A DNA stretch of 64,000 nt. It comes from Bordetella ansorpii (lineage in GTDB: Bacteria; Pseudomonadota; Gammaproteobacteria; Burkholderiales; Burkholderiaceae_B). The position numbers and the translations under genes are program-made. Shown here piece after piece: positions 1 through 7,777 of the stretch. Every line of letters begins with the position of its first letter. Positions within the stretch are counted from its first letter, which is position 1. The stretch is from contig NZ_FKBS01000014.1 in assembly GCF_900078315.1 (NCBI RefSeq), positions 928,802-992,801 of the forward strand, given 5' to 3'. The notes beneath the pieces are model-generated. The model made no database searches. It was given only the letters and a program-made list of their open reading frames with translations, and was not told the DNA's origin.

Positions 1-466
1 AGGCGGGGATCGCGATGGGAAAATTCCAGGGCGTGATCAGGCCCACGACGCCGATGGGCTCACGGGTGATCTCCACGCCCACGCCGGGCCGCACGGACGG
101 CAGCGTCTGGCCGGCCAGGCGCACGCACTCCGCGCTGAAGTAGCGGAAGATATAGCCCGCGCGCGTGACCTCGGCGATGGCCTCGGGCCGGGTCTTGCCT
201 TCCTCGCGCGCCAGCAATTCACCCAGCTCGTCGCGGCGCGCCAGGATCTCGGCGCCGATACGGTCCAGCGCATCGGCGCGGGCCTGCACGCCGCCGGTGG
301 ACCAGGCGGGAAAGGCGGCCAGCGCGGCCTGCACCGCCGCGGACAGTTGCGCGGCGTCGGCCTGCGCGTACTCGCCGATCACGTCATCGGGATCCGAGGG
401 ATTGCGGTTTATTCCGTAGTGGGCGCCGCGTACCCAGGCGCCGCCGATCAGGTTGTCGTGGGCCAT
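1..466 (-). CDS. Aldehyde dehydrogenase, N-terminal part (gene continues past the left edge)
   Basis: Reading leftward from an ATG at 466 gives an uninterrupted frame of about 155 residues to the window edge. It starts MAHDNLIGGAWV and contains the NAD(P)-dependent aldehyde dehydrogenase motif TPWNFPIAIPA near its end. The family oxidises aldehydes to carboxylic acids; the catalytic Cys and Glu would lie in the missing part. The start is one base beyond the stop of the upstream hydroxyacid dehydrogenase gene (468), so the two are surely co-transcribed. The substrate cannot be told from this fragment; semialdehyde oxidation in the operon's catabolic route is inference. Confidence 0.9.
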   Translation of the reverse strand, partial: MAHDNLIGGAWVRGAHYGINRNPSDPDDVIGEYAQADAAQLSAAVQAALAAFPAWSTGGVQARADALDRIGAEILARRDELGELLAREEGKTRPEAIAEVTRAGYIFRYFSAECVRLAGQTLPSVRPGVGVEITREPIGVVGLITPWNFPIAIPA

Positions 467-467
467 G

Positions 468-1421
468 TCAGTTCACCCGGGTCAGCAGCGGCTTGCCGGC
501 CAGATGCTGTCCGGCGTTCTCCAGGAAACGCACGACCGAGGCATGGATGGCCTGCGGCGAGATGCCGCCGATGTGCGGCGTCAGGATCGCGTTGTCGAAT
601 TCCAGCAGCGCGGCGGGCGGCGTGGGTTCGTTCTCGTAGACGTCCAGCGCGGCGGCGAAGATACGCTGGTCGCGCAGCGCATCGGCCACGGCCTGCGTGT
701 CGACCAGCGTGCCGCGCGCCACGTTCACCACGACGCCCTGCGGGCCCAGCGCGTCCAGCACCTCGCGGTTGACCACGTGGTAGGTGGCCTTGCCCCCGGG
801 CGCCGCGATGACCAGGAAATCGCACCAGCGCGCCAGCGACACGATGTCGTCGAACCACGCGAAGCCCAGCTCGTCGCGCCGCGTGCGGCTGTGATAGCCG
901 ATCTCCATGTCGAAGCCCAGCGCGCGGCGCGCGATCTGGCGCCCGATGGCGCCCAGGCCGAAGATGCCCATGCGGCGTCCCGACACGTGCGGCGGACGCG
1001 GGATGTCGTCGCGCCACAGGCCGTGGCGCACGCCCGCGTTCAGGAACGGCAGCCTGCGGATCGCCGCCAGCAGGATGGCCATGGCGTGATCGGCCACCGC
1101 CGCGTCGTTGGTGCCCGCGGCATTGCACACCGGAATGCCGCGTTCGCTGGCCGCGGCCAGGTCGACGTTCTCGAAACCCACGCCCACGGTGCAGATCAAT
1201 TCAAGCTTGGGCAGGGCCTCGATCTCGCTGGCCAGCAGGCCGTTCGTGCCATTGGTCAGCACGAAGCGGATGTCCTGGCCCCGCTCGGCGATCTGCGCGG
1301 CGCCCCGGCTGCGGTCGGCGCCCAGCTTGTCGTTGGGCGCATACAGCATGTCGAAGCGTTCGGACACCAGCGCGCGGTGTTCTTCTGAGAGGAATACGAG
1401 AACGAGCAACAGAGGTTTCAT
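468..1421 (-). CDS. D-isomer-specific 2-hydroxyacid dehydrogenase
   Basis: A 317-residue cytoplasmic NAD(P)-dependent dehydrogenase of the glyoxylate/hydroxypyruvate reductase type, interconverting 2-oxoacids and D-2-hydroxyacids. The Rossmann motif GIFGLGAIGRQIA lies mid-protein. The family's catalytic residues are present in order: Arg in NVARGTLVD, Glu in YENEPTP and His in LTPHIGG. Length is normal for the family. It sits between the Bug receptor gene and the aldehyde dehydrogenase gene in a five-gene minus-strand operon, so it probably handles an intermediate of an imported organic acid. The exact substrate is unknown. Confidence 0.93.
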   Translation of the reverse strand: MKPLLLVLVFLSEEHRALVSERFDMLYAPNDKLGADRSRGAAQIAERGQDIRFVLTNGTNGLLASEIEALPKLELICTVGVGFENVDLAAASERGIPVCNAAGTNDAAVADHAMAILLAAIRRLPFLNAGVRHGLWRDDIPRPPHVSGRRMGIFGLGAIGRQIARRALGFDMEIGYHSRTRRDELGFAWFDDIVSLARWCDFLVIAAPGGKATYHVVNREVLDALGPQGVVVNVARGTLVDTQAVADALRDQRIFAAALDVYENEPTPPAALLEFDNAILTPHIGGISPQAIHASVVRFLENAGQHLAGKPLLTRVN

Positions 1422-1466
1422 GGTCGACGTGTCGGACTGAAGAAAAGGGTTGGGCTCGTGGCGGCG

Positions 1467-2432
1467 TCAATCGATACGGGCGCCGGAGACCTGCACCAGC
1501 TTGCCCCATTTCTCGATCTCGCTGTCCACCACTTTCTTGAACGAAGCCGGATCGCTGCCCACCGGAATCGAACCCTGTTCGGCCAGCGTCTTGCGCACCG
1601 ACGCGTCCTGTGTCACCGAGCGGATGGCCTTGGCCAGTTTGTCCGTGACCCGAGGGGGCGTGCCGGCCGGCGCGAAGACCCCATTCCACAGCACGACCTC
1701 GTAGCCGGGCAAGGCTTCGCGCACGGCGGGCACGTCGGGCAGGCGGGGCGAGCGTTCCTGCGTGGTCACCGCCAGGGCGCGCAACTTGCCGCCGTCGATG
1801 AAGGGCAGTACCTCGACCAGCGGCGCGAACACGGCCTGGATCTGGCCGGCCAGCAGGTCGGTGTTGGCCGGCGCGCCGCCCTTGTACGGCACGTGCGTCA
1901 TGTGGCCCTGCGCCATGTTGTTGAACAGCGCGCCCGACAGGTGCTGCGAGCTGCCGTTGCCGGCGGAGCCGTAGTTCACCGGGCCCTTGTTGCCGCGCAC
2001 GTAGCTCACGAACTCGCTCAGGTTGCCCGCCGGCATGTCCTTGTTGACGACCAGCACGTTGGGAATCAGCGCGACCTGCGACACCGGCACCAGATCCTTG
2101 CGCACATCGAAGCCCATGTTCTTGTACAGCGAGACGTTGGTGGTCATGGTGCTGGTGGCCAGCAGCAAGGTGTAGCCATCGGGCGCGGCCTTGGCGACCA
2201 GCGCGCCGCCGATGTTGCCGCCCGCGCCGGGGCGGTTGTCCACCACCACCGGCTGGTTCAGCTCCTTGCCCAGCCGTTCGGCCAGCAGGCGCGCGGTGGC
2301 GTCCGTGCTGCCGCCGACGGCGAAGGGCACGATCAGGGTGATGGGGCGCGTGGGCCAGTCGGCGGCGTGTGCGGCGGAGCAGGCGAACAGGGCCGACGCG
2401 AGCATCGGCAAGAGGCGGGCAAAACGAGTCAT
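1467..2432 (-). CDS. Bug-family periplasmic solute-binding protein (tripartite tricarboxylate transporter type)
   Basis: A 321-residue protein with a signal peptide (MTRFARLLPMLASALFACSA, then cleavage near AHAADWP). It has the Bug hallmarks: PITLIVPFAVGGSTDATARL after the mature N-terminus, NRPGAGGNIGG, and HVPYKGGAPANTDL. Bug (TctC-like) receptors bind carboxylates or other small organic acids in the periplasm. Neither TctA nor TctB membrane partners are encoded here, which is common for orphan Bug receptors in Bordetella relatives. The gene lies inside a catabolic operon whose enzymes probably act on the ligand. Confidence 0.95.
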   Translation of the reverse strand: MTRFARLLPMLASALFACSAAHAADWPTRPITLIVPFAVGGSTDATARLLAERLGKELNQPVVVDNRPGAGGNIGGALVAKAAPDGYTLLLATSTMTTNVSLYKNMGFDVRKDLVPVSQVALIPNVLVVNKDMPAGNLSEFVSYVRGNKGPVNYGSAGNGSSQHLSGALFNNMAQGHMTHVPYKGGAPANTDLLAGQIQAVFAPLVEVLPFIDGGKLRALAVTTQERSPRLPDVPAVREALPGYEVVLWNGVFAPAGTPPRVTDKLAKAIRSVTQDASVRKTLAEQGSIPVGSDPASFKKVVDSEIEKWGKLVQVSGARID

Positions 2433-2509
2433 GGGTTGTCTCCGTTACGTTTTTATTGATTCAGCGGGGCGCCGGCATGCGTGGCCGGCCGCCTCCGTGG
2501 GGCGCGCGT

Positions 2510-3091
2510 TCAGCGCTGGCCGTCGCCGACCGAGATCTTGTCCGCGCGCAGGCCGCCCAGGCGTTCATGCACGCGGCCGCCGGTGGACACGACCAGGGCG
2601 TACAGTAGTTCGTCGGGGCGCGGGCCGTCGATGGTGCCCACGTCCAGCGTGCTGAAGTGGCTGCGCACGTAGCAGGCCTCGATGTGATGCAGCGGAATCT
2701 GCAGGCGCGTGCCGGCCGACGCCACGACCTTGGCGGCGGGCACGATGGACTTGGCCTGGGGCAGTTCGGCGCGCATCGACCAGCCGCCGGCCTCGTGCCA
2801 GATGGCGCCGTGCTCCAGTTCGCCGTTCAGGCCCACGATGGCGCCCTTGCCGTAGGCCTGCACCTTGTCCGCGCCGCCCACGGCGGCCAGCAGTTCGGGC
2901 ACCAGCACCTTGGCCAGTTCCGTGGCGTCCTTGACCAGTTGGGACAGGTCCTCCACGTAGCGGCCCGCGTAAGGGTTTTGCAGCACCACGGCCAGCGAGG
3001 CCATCTTGATGGGCTCGGTGCGGGCCGGGCCGCCTTCGTGGTAGATGCTCTCGACGTTCAGCAGTTTCTTGCGGATCTTGATGAGGGACAT
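2510..3091 (-). CDS. Amino acid synthesis family protein (DUF1185/AA_synth)
   Basis: A 193-residue soluble protein beginning MSLIKIRKKLLNVESIYHEGG and containing NPYAGRYVEDL, YGKGAIVGLNGELEHG and FSTLDVGTIDGPRPDELL. I recognise this pattern as the AA_synth/DUF1185 family, whose members sit in amino-acid or organic-acid catabolic clusters; a biochemical activity is not established. It lies between the 3-hydroxyisobutyrate-dehydrogenase-like gene and the Bug receptor gene in the same operon. The family call is by sequence pattern memory; its function here is unknown. Confidence 0.8.
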   Translation of the reverse strand: MSLIKIRKKLLNVESIYHEGGPARTEPIKMASLAVVLQNPYAGRYVEDLSQLVKDATELAKVLVPELLAAVGGADKVQAYGKGAIVGLNGELEHGAIWHEAGGWSMRAELPQAKSIVPAAKVVASAGTRLQIPLHHIEACYVRSHFSTLDVGTIDGPRPDELLYALVVSTGGRVHERLGGLRADKISVGDGQR

Positions 3092-3190
3092 GTCTTGCTC
3101 CAGGTTGTGTGCGGGGCTCGCCCGCCAGCGAGCGAACCCGCCGGCCCGGGCCTGGCCCGCGTCGGTACGTCTATCGGAAAGATGAGGAAA

Positions 3191-4078
3191 TCAGTCGGGC
3201 TTGGCGCCGAATTCCACGCCGGCCCAGCGCTCGATGTGGCGGATGGTGGCGGCGTTGTCCAGCTCGCCGTCGCCCTGGCTGATGGCGAAGGCGAGGAACT
3301 GGCGCGCGACGGGATTGACGCGCATGGGCACGCCCAGCCGCTCGGCCTCGTCCATGCACATCTTCACGTCCTTGTGCAGCAGCGCGGTGGTGAAGCGCAC
3401 GGGGAAGCTGCGGTCCAGCACGCATTGCGGAATGCGTTCGAGCGTGGCGAACGAGCGGCCGCTGGAGACGTTGATCACGTCCAGCATGGCCTGGGGATCC
3501 AGGCCGGCCTTCACGCCGTACACCAGCGCCTCGGAGCTGGCGATCAGGCTGGTGGCGTACAGCGTGTTGTTGATGATCTTCATGGTCTGGCCCAGGCTCG
3601 GATCGGCGCCCAGATAGAAGATGTTCTTGCCGATGACACGCAAAAGAGGCTCCACGGTCTTGAAGGCGGCTTCCGGGCCGGCCGGCATGACGGCCAGCGT
3701 GCCTTTCTCGGCATTGGCGGTGCCGCCGCTGACGGGCGCGCCCACCAGTTCGATGTTGCGCTGCCGCAGCAGGGCATCGACTTCCTGCGTCACCGTGGGG
3801 CCTGTGGTGGACAGGTCCACCACGATCCGGACCTTGCTGCCCTGGGCGACCTCGGCCGCCACGTCGGCCACGACCTTCGGCATGGGCAGGCACAGCAGCA
3901 CGATCTCGACCTGCGAGGCCAGTTCGCGCGCATTGGCCACGGCGATGGCGCCCTTGGCCGTCAGCCGTTCCACGGCGGCCGCGCTGCGGTCATGCACCCG
4001 CAATTCGTGGCCGGCGGCCAAGAGGCGCGTGGCGAAGTGCACGCCGATGTTGCCTACCCCGATCAAACCTATATTCAT
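3191..4078 (-). CDS. NAD(P)-dependent oxidoreductase, 3-hydroxyisobutyrate dehydrogenase family
   Basis: A 295-residue cytoplasmic beta-hydroxyacid dehydrogenase. The N-terminal Rossmann motif is GLIGVGNIGVHFATRL. The family signature VDLSTTGPTVTQEV and the substrate-binding glycine motif VGAPVSGGTANAEKG follow, then the segment MKIINNTLYATS carrying the expected catalytic Lys. The enzyme oxidises a 3-hydroxy acid to a semialdehyde, fitting the aldehyde dehydrogenase at the other end of the operon. It is the first gene of the operon; an inverted repeat and a LysR-type box lie just upstream. Substrate unknown. Confidence 0.93.
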   Translation of the reverse strand: MNIGLIGVGNIGVHFATRLLAAGHELRVHDRSAAAVERLTAKGAIAVANARELASQVEIVLLCLPMPKVVADVAAEVAQGSKVRIVVDLSTTGPTVTQEVDALLRQRNIELVGAPVSGGTANAEKGTLAVMPAGPEAAFKTVEPLLRVIGKNIFYLGADPSLGQTMKIINNTLYATSLIASSEALVYGVKAGLDPQAMLDVINVSSGRSFATLERIPQCVLDRSFPVRFTTALLHKDVKMCMDEAERLGVPMRVNPVARQFLAFAISQGDGELDNAATIRHIERWAGVEFGAKPD

Positions 4079-4091
4079 GATGCGGCTGTCT

Positions 4092-4134
4092 CCATGTCCG
4101 CCTCGCTGTCAGCGCGAGGCCAATGCGGACATGG
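4092..4134. promoter_or_regulatory. Dyad upstream of the catabolic operon
   Basis: Perfect 10-bp arms CCATGTCCGC (4092-4101) and GCGGACATGG (4125-4134) enclose a second stem, CCTCGC (4101-4106) with GCGAGG (4114-4119). The structure lies 14 bp ahead of the first start codon at 4078, so it is either a large operator or a 5' leader hairpin. There is no terminator-like T run. Confidence 0.5.
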
Positions 4135-4181
4135 TAGGAACGACGCCGCCTCGCGGCCAGTGCCGATTCGGCCGTGGGATA

Positions 4182-4194
4182 TAACCTTCGGTTA
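4182..4194. promoter_or_regulatory. LysR-type box (T-N11-A) upstream of the catabolic operon
   Basis: TAACCTTCGGTTA is a perfect 5-bp dyad with a 3-bp spacer and fits T-N11-A, the general LysR-family binding motif. It lies about 104 bp ahead of the operon's first start codon. No LysR gene is in the window; it could be at the far end of the operon beyond the left edge. Confidence 0.4.
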
Positions 4195-4274
4195 ATCGTT
4201 GGGGGGGAAATCCCGCGCGAGCCGCTGGCCGACGGTCGCGAATCGGTCGTTGCCCTCCGCGCGGGCGAGCGCTT

Positions 4275-5669
4275 TCAGCGCCGCGTATCGGTCCGCGTCC
4301 ATGCCGGCGCGGCCACGGCCCGCCACACCACGCAGCCGTACAGCACCATCGCCACCGCCGTCATCGCGAACAGTCCGTTCAGGGATCCCGTCAAGCGCAG
4401 CACGATCCATCCGCCGCCCACCGCCACCGCCAGCCGGATCACACCGGCCAGCAAGGGCCACATCAACCGTCCCGCGCCCTGCGAGGCGAAGTACATGGCG
4501 AAACCCATCGAGAAGAATCCGTAGAACGGGCCCACGATGTGCAGGTAGGTGCTGCCCGCGGCCAGCATGCCCGGATCGTCGCCGAACAGGCGCAGCCAGG
4601 CGTGCGGCCACAGCGCGGCGGCGATCCCCAGGCATTCGCCCAGCGCGAAGGCGATCGCCCCGCCCGTCAGCGCCGCCCGCACCGCGCGCTGCGGCTGGCC
4701 CGCGCCGATGTTGGCCGCCACCATGGCGACCATCGGTGCGCCCAGTCCGAAGGCGATGGGAATCAACAGGTACTCCAGCCGGGCCGCCGTACCGTAGCCC
4801 GCCAGCGCGGCCGTGCCCGCGTACGCGCCCACCAGCGCGGTGACGGCCGCGATCAGGCCGTTGGTCATCAAGGGATTCAGGGCGGCCAGGCCGCCCACCG
4901 ACAGGATGTCGCGCAGCAGCGCGCCCCGCAGCGGCCCGCGGCGCAGGCGCGCGGCGTTGCGGCCGCTGGCGCAATACCAGGCCAGCACCGCCGCGCCCAG
5001 TCCGTAATAGCACAGCAGCGCCCATGCGCCGCCCGCGATGCCCAGGGCAGGGAAGGGACCCAGTCCGAAGATCAGGCAGGGCGACAGCGGCACCACCAGC
5101 AGCGCGCCGCCGCAGATGACGGCGCCCGGCACCATCATGTTCCCGGTGCCGCGCACCGTGCTGGCCAGGGCGTTCATCAGCCACATCAGCACGACGCCGC
5201 CGAACAGCACGTCGGAATAGGTCAGCGCGGCTTCCAGCGCCGCGCCGTGCGCGCCCAGCGCGGTGTAGATCTGCCGGCCCAGCAGAAGGAACAGCGCCGT
5301 GAACAGCAGGCCCAGGATCAGGTTGATGACCAGCGCGTGCAGCACCAGGCTGTCGGCCGTCTCGTGCCGGCCGGCGCCCAAGGCTCGGGCCACCGCCGAC
5401 GAGATGCCGCCGCCCATCGCGCCCTGCGACATGTTCTGCATCAGCATCAACAGCGGCGTCACCAGCGCCACGCCGGCCAGGGCATCGGTGCCCAGCCGCG
5501 AGATGAACCAGGTCTCGACCAGCGCCGCGCCCGACTGCGCCAGCAGCATCAGCAGATTGGGCCAGCTCATGCGCAGCAGCGTGGGCAGGATGGGGGCCTG
5601 CAACATCGCGTTCAGCCGCGGGTTGTGGGGCTTGGCGGCCATGGGCGCCGCGGCGGGGGAGGCATTCAC
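4275..5669 (-). CDS. MATE-family multidrug/toxin efflux transporter
   Basis: A 464-residue integral membrane protein with about twelve hydrophobic helices. It has the twofold MATE layout: an N-terminal segment LLRMSWPNLLMLLAQSGAALV with a later repeat, and AVARALGAGRHETA matching the conserved loop of the family. MATE proteins export cationic drugs or metabolites using Na+ or H+ gradients. It is transcribed divergently from a MarR regulator at 5879, with a strong palindrome 41 bp ahead of its start, so repression by that regulator is likely. The substrate cannot be deduced. Confidence 0.95.
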   Translation of the reverse strand: MNASPAAAPMAAKPHNPRLNAMLQAPILPTLLRMSWPNLLMLLAQSGAALVETWFISRLGTDALAGVALVTPLLMLMQNMSQGAMGGGISSAVARALGAGRHETADSLVLHALVINLILGLLFTALFLLLGRQIYTALGAHGAALEAALTYSDVLFGGVVLMWLMNALASTVRGTGNMMVPGAVICGGALLVVPLSPCLIFGLGPFPALGIAGGAWALLCYYGLGAAVLAWYCASGRNAARLRRGPLRGALLRDILSVGGLAALNPLMTNGLIAAVTALVGAYAGTAALAGYGTAARLEYLLIPIAFGLGAPMVAMVAANIGAGQPQRAVRAALTGGAIAFALGECLGIAAALWPHAWLRLFGDDPGMLAAGSTYLHIVGPFYGFFSMGFAMYFASQGAGRLMWPLLAGVIRLAVAVGGGWIVLRLTGSLNGLFAMTAVAMVLYGCVVWRAVAAPAWTRTDTRR

Positions 5670-5709
5670 GCGTGAGACCTCGGAGAGGGAAGGGACGGTG
5701 GCCGAAACA

Positions 5710-5731
5710 AATATTGGTATATACCAGTATT
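5710..5731. promoter_or_regulatory. Palindromic operator between MATE exporter and marR-type gene
   Basis: A 22-bp near-perfect palindrome, AATATTGGTAT followed by ATACCAGTATT, with a single mismatched pair, in an AT-rich stretch of an otherwise GC-rich region. Such dyads are typical MarR operators. It lies 41 bp from the MATE start and 148 bp from the marR start, so the MATE promoter is the more direct target. Confidence 0.7.
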
Positions 5732-5878
5732 ATTGAATCGCGTTGTTTGATCCGTCAATCGTGTTGACGCATCCGGCGCCGCTGCGCGCTGTCCCGCCGC
5801 GCGAGGCCATCGCTGGCAGAATGGCGGTGATGGGCGAGGCGGGTGCCGCCCGGTAGTGCCCCGTAGCCAGGAAATCCC

Positions 5879-6343
5879 ATGGACGACACCGACGCGCTGC
5901 GAGTCAGCATCTGCACCAATTCCGCGCTGCGCCGGGCCACGCGCCGCGTCGGCCAACTGTACGACGACGCCCTGGAGCCCGTGGGCCTGCGCGCCACGCA
6001 GTATTCGATCCTGTCGCAGATCGATCGCGCGGGCGGCGCGCCGCTGGTGGGGCGCATGGCCGAACTGCTGGTGATGGACCTTTCCGCGCTGGGCCACACG
6101 CTGCGCGCACTGCAAAAAGAGGGCCTGGTCGAGGTGCGCCCCGACGAACACGACCGGCGCAGCCGCCGCGTGCGGCTGACCGCCGCCGGCCGCGCCAGGT
6201 TCGAGCAGGCGCGCGTGTTGTGGAACGGGGCGCACCAGCGTTTCGAGGCCGCTTTCGGCGCGGAGCATGCCGGGCAATTGCGGGCGGTGCTCGATGCGAT
6301 CGCGTCCCCCGAGTTTGCCCAACGCTTTCGTGACGGAACCTAG
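5879..6343 (+). CDS. MarR-family transcriptional regulator
   Basis: A 154-residue winged-helix regulator. The recognition region is VGRMAELLVMDLSALGHTL, followed by the wing with the conserved DEHDRRSRRVRLT (the D-x-R-R signature of MarR proteins). MarR dimers bind short palindromes and release on ligand binding. Divergent orientation to the MATE exporter with a palindrome between them suggests it represses exporter synthesis until a toxic substrate appears. The ligand is unknown. Confidence 0.94.
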   Translation: MDDTDALRVSICTNSALRRATRRVGQLYDDALEPVGLRATQYSILSQIDRAGGAPLVGRMAELLVMDLSALGHTLRALQKEGLVEVRPDEHDRRSRRVRLTAAGRARFEQARVLWNGAHQRFEAAFGAEHAGQLRAVLDAIASPEFAQRFRDGT

Positions 6344-6477
6344 GCGCGCTCGGAACGCCAGCGGGCACCCGGGACCAGGCGCCTGCGGAAGAACCAGGCC
6401 GTTGCCTGGAAACGGGCCCAGTGGCGGCTGTCGGATCAGGCTCTGGCGGCTGGCGCGTTCCGAGCACGGGGACGGCG

Positions 6478-6822
6478 TTAGCGCCGGCACTCGCGCCGGT
6501 CGGGATCGCGATCGCAGCGGTCCTTGCGAGCGCGATCGGCCATGATCTGCGAGTCCCGTGCAATATCCGTCGTCATCCGGGTGCGTTCGAGCGAATCCCG
6601 CTGCTTGGTGTCACGCCGATGCTGTTGTTCGAGCATGCAGGCCGTATAGGCCGGCGAGCCGTAGGAAGCTCCATAACTCTGGCAGGTGCTGGCGTCGGTC
6701 TGGAGGTTCATCTGTCGACGCTCCGCGCCCGACATGCACCCTGTCAGGACCATGCCCTGCATGGCCATCGACAATGCGCATGCCATGGCGCGACGACGTT
6801 TGACGGCAAGAGGTTGCTGCAT
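6478..6822 (-). CDS. Small hypothetical lipoprotein
   Basis: A 114-residue protein with a positively charged start (MQQPLAVKRRRAM), a hydrophobic stretch and the lipobox-like LTGC at about residues 26-29, so it is probably a lipidated envelope protein. The mature part is hydrophilic, with Cys in TCQSYG, TACML and DRCDRD and an arginine-rich tail ending RRECRR. I do not recognise a domain. It lies 116 bp downstream of the CPBP protease gene on the same strand. Third-position bias supports real coding. Confidence 0.7.
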   Translation of the reverse strand: MQQPLAVKRRRAMACALSMAMQGMVLTGCMSGAERRQMNLQTDASTCQSYGASYGSPAYTACMLEQQHRRDTKQRDSLERTRMTTDIARDSQIMADRARKDRCDRDPDRRECRR

Positions 6823-6938
6823 TCCGTGCTCCTTTCTGGATTGAGTCGTGGCCGCCCTCGGCAGCCTGCGTCCAGTTAATCAGCGCAGCGTTGTCGCAAC
6901 ATTGTCTGGATTCGGAAAACGCCGGAAGCCTCCAGGGC

Positions 6939-7625
6939 CTATTGCATCGGCGAGAAGCCCAACGCCGACGCGACGCTGTTGGCGCCGTTGTAGACACCGT
7001 GCAGGACCACGCAGGGCCAGATCGATCCTGTGGCGCGGAAAAGCAGCGCGGACAGCAGGCCGACCATGATCGCGACAGGCAATATCACGCTGACGCCGTG
7101 CGCGAGTCCGAAGATGAGTGAACTGACGACGACGCCCGCGAAGGCGCCATGGCGGTTGAGGGCATTCGCCACGACGCCCCGGAACAGGATTTCTTCCCCG
7201 AAGGGCGTCAGGATGGCGCCGCCCAGGAACGAGGCCATGAACGGGAGCGCGCCGCCCCGCGCGGCTGCGTGCAATATGCTCTGCGGGTCATCGGCGCCGA
7301 ACCCTGCCATGTAGGCGAACTGGATGGCCAGATTCAGCCCGTAGCCGGCGATGCCCATGCCGGCCGCGACGATTAGCCAGCGGCGTGGCGCCCTGACGAA
7401 TCCGAACGGGCGCAGCGACCGTATCCGCAAGCCGCATGCGGCGGCGAAGGCGCCCACGCCGACGACGCCTCCCGCCGTCGAGCCGACCACGCCCAGAAGC
7501 ACGGGGTCGTTGGCGGGCAGCCATCCCATCAGCAAGCCGAAGAGGAGCAGAAGCACGCCATAGGCCGCCAATCCGGCCAGCATTTCGGGCCAGCCGGGCC
7601 CTTTCCATCGATCCACGTTGATCAT
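6939..7625 (-). CDS. CPBP-family intramembrane metalloprotease (CAAX protease-like)
   Basis: A 228-residue polytopic membrane protein. The three motifs of the CPBP/Abi family are present: EEILFRG (EExxxR), then LIFGLAHGV with His, then VVLHGVYNGANS with His and Asn. Family members cleave within the membrane or act in bacteriocin self-protection. A good ribosome site (GAGGTGTC) precedes the ATG. It follows the histidine kinase gene by 152 bp on the same strand and may be linked to that sensory system, but this is only position-based. Confidence 0.9.
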   Translation of the reverse strand: MINVDRWKGPGWPEMLAGLAAYGVLLLLFGLLMGWLPANDPVLLGVVGSTAGGVVGVGAFAAACGLRIRSLRPFGFVRAPRRWLIVAAGMGIAGYGLNLAIQFAYMAGFGADDPQSILHAAARGGALPFMASFLGGAILTPFGEEILFRGVVANALNRHGAFAGVVVSSLIFGLAHGVSVILPVAIMVGLLSALLFRATGSIWPCVVLHGVYNGANSVASALGFSPMQ

Positions 7626-7777
7626 GACACCTCACGAATGGCGAGAGGGCTTGTGCCGGCAGCGGCTTGCCGCGAATCTCCCCGGTGGACAAGGCAGGCG
7701 CGGCAACGGCCATCCGGCGTCGCCCGGTCCCGATAGCATCGCTGGACAACATTGCGCCAACCTTGGCTGCGGCGGGC

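Noticed and set aside
6394-6409. Hairpin CCAGGC-CGTT-GCCTGG after the marR-type gene as a terminator
   Set aside because: No following T run on either strand, and the stem is only 6 bp.
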